Below, in pieces: positions 60,700 to 64,000 of a stretch of 64,000 nucleotides of DNA. The translations under genes were made by a program, and so were the position numbers. The notes beneath the pieces were generated by a model. The model saw only the letters and a program-made list of their open reading frames with translations, made no database searches and was not told the origin of the DNA. The DNA is from Exiguobacterium sp. s122 (lineage in GTDB: Bacteria; Bacillota; Bacilli; Exiguobacteriales; Exiguobacteriaceae), in NCBI RefSeq assembly GCF_018618475.1, contig NZ_JACSMD010000001.1, positions 1,860,001 to 1,924,000 of the forward strand, read 5' to 3'. Position 1 is the stretch's first letter; each line of letters opens with the position of its first letter.

Positions 60700-61557
60700 A
60701 TGTTCAAAGGAAGACGTAAATACATCACGTTCGGCGCCATCGTCACATTTTTATTTGTCGCCCTTTATAACGGACTCGTCGTCCGCACGTACAACGTGTC
60801 GACCGATAAACTTGAGGTGGGTCAATCCCTCCGCATCGTCCTTTTGTCCGACTTGCATGGCTACTCGTACGGAGAAAAACAAAGCGTTTTAATTGAGAAA
60901 GTGAAAGCGCAACAACCTGACCTCATCGCCTTGCCAGGTGACATGCTCGACCGGTACCGTTCACCGAACGCCGCCTTCGACTTAATCAAAGGGCTCGAAG
61001 GTGTTGCCCCGATGTACTTTGTGACCGGCAACCACGAGATTGATGACTCAGACGATTATGTCCGGCACGACGTGAAAGACGTGTTCCGCTCGCACGGGGT
61101 AATCGTCCTCGAGAACGAGGCCGAAGCACGGACAATCAACGGAATCGACCTCGTCATCGGCGGACTCGAAGACCCGCTCCGTACATATGCGGAAAACTGG
61201 CACGGGATATGGGAAGAGGACGCCCTCGTTGCGCTCGAGGATACGGAAACGGACGAGGCGTTCAGCATCTTGTTGTCGCACCGGGCCGAGCGGGTCGAGA
61301 CATATGCCGCCCTTCCGTTCGACCTCGTCTTATCGGGTCACGCCCACGGCGGACAAGTGCGGATCCCTTACCTCATGAACGGGCTGTACGCGCCCGACCA
61401 AGGGTTTTTCCCGAAGTATGCCGGTGGGCTATATGAACACGAGACGTTCGATCACGTCATCGGGCGTGGATTCAACTACAGCGTCAGCGTACCGCGCATC
61501 TTCAATCCCCCGGAAATCGTTGTCATCGATGTGACCGGGACAGGGGCTCCACTGTGA
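60700..61557 (+). CDS. Membrane-anchored metallophosphoesterase (YkuE/YaeI-like)
   Basis: 285 aa. An N-terminal membrane helix (residues 9-28) then a calcineurin-like phosphoesterase domain: SDLHGYSYG, LPGDMLDR, TGNHEID, LLSHRAER and SGHAHGGQ. The layout resembles YkuE, a phospholipid-associated esterase on the outer face in Bacillus; the substrate here is unknown. GAGGAGG precedes ATG. Single gene, followed 107 bases later by the alcohol dehydrogenase. Confidence 0.9.
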   Translation: MFKGRRKYITFGAIVTFLFVALYNGLVVRTYNVSTDKLEVGQSLRIVLLSDLHGYSYGEKQSVLIEKVKAQQPDLIALPGDMLDRYRSPNAAFDLIKGLEGVAPMYFVTGNHEIDDSDDYVRHDVKDVFRSHGVIVLENEAEARTINGIDLVIGGLEDPLRTYAENWHGIWEEDALVALEDTETDEAFSILLSHRAERVETYAALPFDLVLSGHAHGGQVRIPYLMNGLYAPDQGFFPKYAGGLYEHETFDHVIGRGFNYSVSVPRIFNPPEIVVIDVTGTGAPL

Positions 61558-61663
61558 GTCCCTTTTCCTATTTCCTCCATATTTCAGGTTCGAACGCGAT
61601 CGAAGCGGGTACAGTACACGTGTTGTGACTTACCTGTTTTCGAAAAAAAGGAGGAATGAACGC

Positions 61664-62803
61664 ATGCGCGCAGTAACGTATCAAGGGGCAAAGAACATCG
61701 AAGTGAAAGACGTGAAGGACCCAGAGATTGAGAGCCGGGAAGAGATTATCGTCAAAATCACCTCGACGGCGATTTGCGGCTCGGACTTGCATATTTACTT
61801 AGGCAACATGCCGACCCGCCACGGCTACGTCATCGGGCACGAACCGATGGGGATTGTCGAAGAAGTCGGACCGGACGTGACGAAAGTGAAAAAAGGCGAC
61901 CGGGTTGTCTTGCCGTTCAACGTCTCGTGCGGCCACTGTTATTATTGTGAGCACGAGATGGAGAGCCAATGCGACAACTCGAACCATGCACCGCATACCG
62001 ATGCGGGCGGTTACTTCGGCTTCACCGAACAGTTCGGGAATCATCCCGGTGGTCAGGCCGAGTATTTGAAAGTGCCGTACGGTAACTTCATGCCGCTCGT
62101 CATTCCAGAATCATGTGAGCTCGAGGATGAGGCGCTCCTCTTCCTATCAGACGTCATCCCGACTGCCTGGTGGAGCCTCGAGAGCGCCGGCATGAAAGCC
62201 GGCGACACCGTCGTCGTCCTCGGTTCCGGACCGGTCGGACTCATGACGCAAAAACTCGCCTGGGTCCGCGGAGCGAAACGCGTCATCGCCGTCGACCCCG
62301 AGCTTTATCGTTTAAACCGGGCGAAATTATCGAACAACGTCGAGACGGTGCTCATGAAAGACCCGATCGATACAGGTAAATACATTTACGAGATCACGAA
62401 CGGCGGCGCCGACGTCGTCATCGACTGCGTCGGCTTCGATGGCAAAATGTCGCCAATCGAGAAAGTCGAACAGAAACTGATGGTCCAGGGCGGGACGCTC
62501 AGCGCCATCAAAGTCGCGAAAGAAGCGGTCCGGAAATTCGGGACAGTCCAACTGACGGGAATTTACGCAATGAACTATAATCAATTCCCGCTCGGCGACT
62601 TTTTCACACGGAACGTCAGCATCAAGACGGGTCAAGCGCCGGTCATCCACTATATGCCGGAGCTGTTCCAGATGATTGTCGACAACAAGTTCGACCCGAC
62701 CGACATCATCACGCACCGGATGCCGCTCGACCAGGCGGCCGATGCGTATAAGATTTTCAACGATCATCTCGACGACTGCGTCAAAGTCGTCTTGAAGCCA
62801 TAA
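61664..62803 (+). CDS. Zinc-dependent alcohol dehydrogenase (formaldehyde dehydrogenase-like)
   Basis: 379 aa, medium-chain dehydrogenase/reductase. Catalytic zinc ligands in TAICGSDLH and GHEPMG; the structural zinc cluster is CGHCYYCEHEMESQC; NAD fold VVLGSGPVGLM. The insertion around HAPHTDAGGYFGF is seen in glutathione-independent formaldehyde dehydrogenases and AdhB/Tdh-like enzymes. The substrate is uncertain. ATG at 61664 has AAGGAGG upstream; the frame open to 61625 lacks it. Ended by a strong hairpin. Confidence 0.9.
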   Translation: MRAVTYQGAKNIEVKDVKDPEIESREEIIVKITSTAICGSDLHIYLGNMPTRHGYVIGHEPMGIVEEVGPDVTKVKKGDRVVLPFNVSCGHCYYCEHEMESQCDNSNHAPHTDAGGYFGFTEQFGNHPGGQAEYLKVPYGNFMPLVIPESCELEDEALLFLSDVIPTAWWSLESAGMKAGDTVVVLGSGPVGLMTQKLAWVRGAKRVIAVDPELYRLNRAKLSNNVETVLMKDPIDTGKYIYEITNGGADVVIDCVGFDGKMSPIEKVEQKLMVQGGTLSAIKVAKEAVRKFGTVQLTGIYAMNYNQFPLGDFFTRNVSIKTGQAPVIHYMPELFQMIVDNKFDPTDIITHRMPLDQAADAYKIFNDHLDDCVKVVLKP

Positions 62804-62805
62804 CG

Positions 62806-62842
62806 AAAGCGGTCCCCAATTTTACTGGGGACCGCTTTTTTT
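62806..62842. terminator. Bidirectional terminator between adh and the CDF gene
   Basis: A perfect 13-bp stem AAAGCGGTCCCCA / TGGGGACCGCTTT with seven T residues after; it also serves the convergent CDF gene. Confidence 0.92.
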
Positions 62843-63749
62843 ACCAGATGGTTCGTTCCTGACAGCAGGCGGGTGCCCGCTCGATTTGTACGGTTGAACG
62901 TTTGAACGTGCCGAATTGTTTTATCCGTTCCGTGACGTCCCGAAGGACCGCTTGATCGTTCGTCGTCTCGCCTATCAAGACGTGGCACGTCACCACGTAT
63001 TCGTTCGATGTGATCGACCAAACATGCAAATCGTGCACTTCGTTTACTCCGGTAACGGCCAACAAATCACGCTGCATTGCCACGACATCGACTTCATGCG
63101 GCGCCCCTTCCATCAAGATGTGGACAGCATCCCGCGTAACCCGATAGCCGCTAATCAAGATGAGCACGGCGACAAACAGGCTCGCGATGGCATCAGCGAG
63201 CGTCCATCCGAACAACAAAATAAGAAGCGCGGCCGTGATGGCCCCGACCGAACCGAGTAAGTCTCCGAATACGTGTAACAGCGCACTCCGTACGTTCAAG
63301 TTGTCCTGCTCCCCGCGCATTAAAATCCATGCCGCGAGTATGTTCACAATCAACCCGACGACCGCAATAATCAGCATGCCCTCACTCATAATCTCCGGTG
63401 GTGCGAAAAGACGTTTATACGCCTCGATGATGATATAAATCGAGATGACGAGTAACGTCAACCCGTTCACGAACGCCGCTAAAATCTCGAAACGCCGATA
63501 GCCGAACGTTCGGTCCGGTGTCGCCTGCCTCGACCCGAAGCGGACAGCGAGAAAACTAAGTCCGAGTGCCGCGGCATCACTAAGCATATGCCCAGCGTCC
63601 GACAGCAAGGCGAGACTATTCGTCCACAGACCGCCGACGACCTCAACGATCATGAACGTCGCAATCAACAGAAACGCCCAAAATAGCGCCCGTTGGTTCG
63701 TCGTATGATGGTGATGATGGTCGTGTCCGTGATGATCATGCCCAGCCAT
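62841..63749 (-). CDS. CDF family divalent-metal exporter (CzcD/ZitB-like)
   Basis: 302 aa. His-rich N-terminus (HDHHGHDHHHHH), six membrane helices, metal-site HMLSDAAAL (H...D) and HVFGDLLGS (H...D), and the cytoplasmic ferredoxin-like C-terminal domain HDLHVWSITSNEYVVTCHV. Exports Zn2+, Co2+ or Cd2+ in exchange for K+ or H+. ATG at 63749 with GGAGGGG. Single gene with a consensus promoter; no metal-sensor gene is adjacent. Confidence 0.93.
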   Translation of the reverse strand: MAGHDHHGHDHHHHHTTNQRALFWAFLLIATFMIVEVVGGLWTNSLALLSDAGHMLSDAAALGLSFLAVRFGSRQATPDRTFGYRRFEILAAFVNGLTLLVISIYIIIEAYKRLFAPPEIMSEGMLIIAVVGLIVNILAAWILMRGEQDNLNVRSALLHVFGDLLGSVGAITAALLILLFGWTLADAIASLFVAVLILISGYRVTRDAVHILMEGAPHEVDVVAMQRDLLAVTGVNEVHDLHVWSITSNEYVVTCHVLIGETTNDQAVLRDVTERIKQFGTFKRSTVQIERAPACCQERTIW

Positions 63750-63769
63750 AATACCCCTCCTCTTCTCTC

Positions 63770-63798
63770 ATTATATTCCACGTCCCTCAAACAATCAA
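63770..63798 (-). promoter_or_regulatory. CDF exporter promoter
   Basis: -35 TTGATT (63793-63798), a 17-bp spacer and consensus -10 TATAAT (63770-63775). Confidence 0.82.
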
Positions 63799-63820
63799 AC
63801 GTTCATTTGAATGTAAAGCG

Positions 63821-63852
63821 AAAAAGAAAGCCGAAAAGTTTCCTTTTCAGCT
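63821..63852 (-). terminator. Terminator of the gene at the right edge
   Basis: AGCTGAAAAG / CTTTTCGGCT stem (one G-T pair) with a GAAA loop and a T-rich tail on the minus strand. Confidence 0.75.
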
Positions 63853-63859
63853 GTCTCGC

Positions 63860-64000
63860 TTATTTCTGTTCAATCCGGACGCGCATGATGCCGCTATACG
63901 GGAACAGTTTCAACTGCATCGTCTCCCCTTCGTACCAACTTCCGGAAGCTTGGTCGCTCGACGCCGTCAACTCGGGCGATGCGACCGGTTGCTTGTCCCA
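63860..64000 (-). CDS. C-terminal end of an unidentified gene
   Basis: Only 46 codons and a TAA stop are inside the window. The tail includes ASGSWYEGETMQLKLFPYSG and ends RVRIEQK, a beta-rich pattern. Too short to assign. Frame support: no stops, ends right before a terminator. Confidence 0.5.
   Translation of the reverse strand, partial: WDKQPVASPELTASSDQASGSWYEGETMQLKLFPYSGIMRVRIEQK

Overview
The window comes from a low-to-mid G+C Firmicute of the order Bacillales, most likely Exiguobacterium or a close relative. The evidence is a gene order collinear over long stretches with the Bacillus subtilis lonA-clpX-tig, murI(racE)-rph-rdgB, sdhCAB, uvrC-trxA-etf-fadR-lcfA and mutS2-polX-cvpA-zapA regions. 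The sporulation and germination genes that sit inside these runs in B. subtilis (lonB, gerM, gerE) are absent, which fits a non-sporulating genus. Genus assignment is inference; no 16S gene is present.

Layout. Positions 1-5226 (minus strand) hold lon (partial), clpX, tig and a ysoA-like TPR gene: proteolysis and protein folding. A lone tRNA-Arg(TCT) with its own promoter and terminator follows at 5352-5425. The operon murI-rph-rdgB-ysnB (5485-8135) links peptidoglycan precursor synthesis, RNA maturation and nucleotide sanitation. ptsH stands alone. Next come sdhCAB plus a ysmA-like thioesterase (8587-12221, with a CcpA-type cre near the promoter), yslB, a nucleotidyltransferase coupled to uvrC, a flavin disulfide oxidoreductase and a complete seven-gene Mrp cation/proton antiporter operon (16867-22673). 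trxA, etfBA, fadR and lcfA (22950-27534) form a fatty-acid-degradation locus with three FadR-type boxes and a cre site.

The block 27.6-47.4 kb sits between lcfA and the yshE-mutS2 run, which are adjacent in B. subtilis. It is a mosaic: a YtrA-type GntR/ABC/lipoprotein operon; a MarR-controlled nitroreductase, monooxygenase and DUF1304 operon; a PepSY/YtkA pair; a decayed CPCC gene; an unidentified polytopic membrane protein; a tightly overlapping three-gene module (MazG-like NTP pyrophosphohydrolase, PLD-nuclease/SF2 helicase, small basic DNA-binding-like protein) that is the best candidate for an accessory genome-defence system; a MacB-type ABC transporter; a lipoprotein that seems to start at ATT; and a GAF-GGDEF protein.

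Positions 47.3-52.7 kb return to the backbone (DUF350, mutS2, polX, cvpA, zapA). The last 11 kb, mostly short transcription units, holds a cation symporter, a GNAT enzyme, a cell-wall M23 hydrolase, VanZ, glutathione peroxidase, a CAP protein, the divergent ohrR/ohr pair, a metallophosphoesterase, a zinc alcohol dehydrogenase and a CDF metal exporter. Most units end in clear intrinsic terminators, several of them bidirectional between convergent genes. No insertion sequence, prophage, rRNA or CRISPR array was seen.
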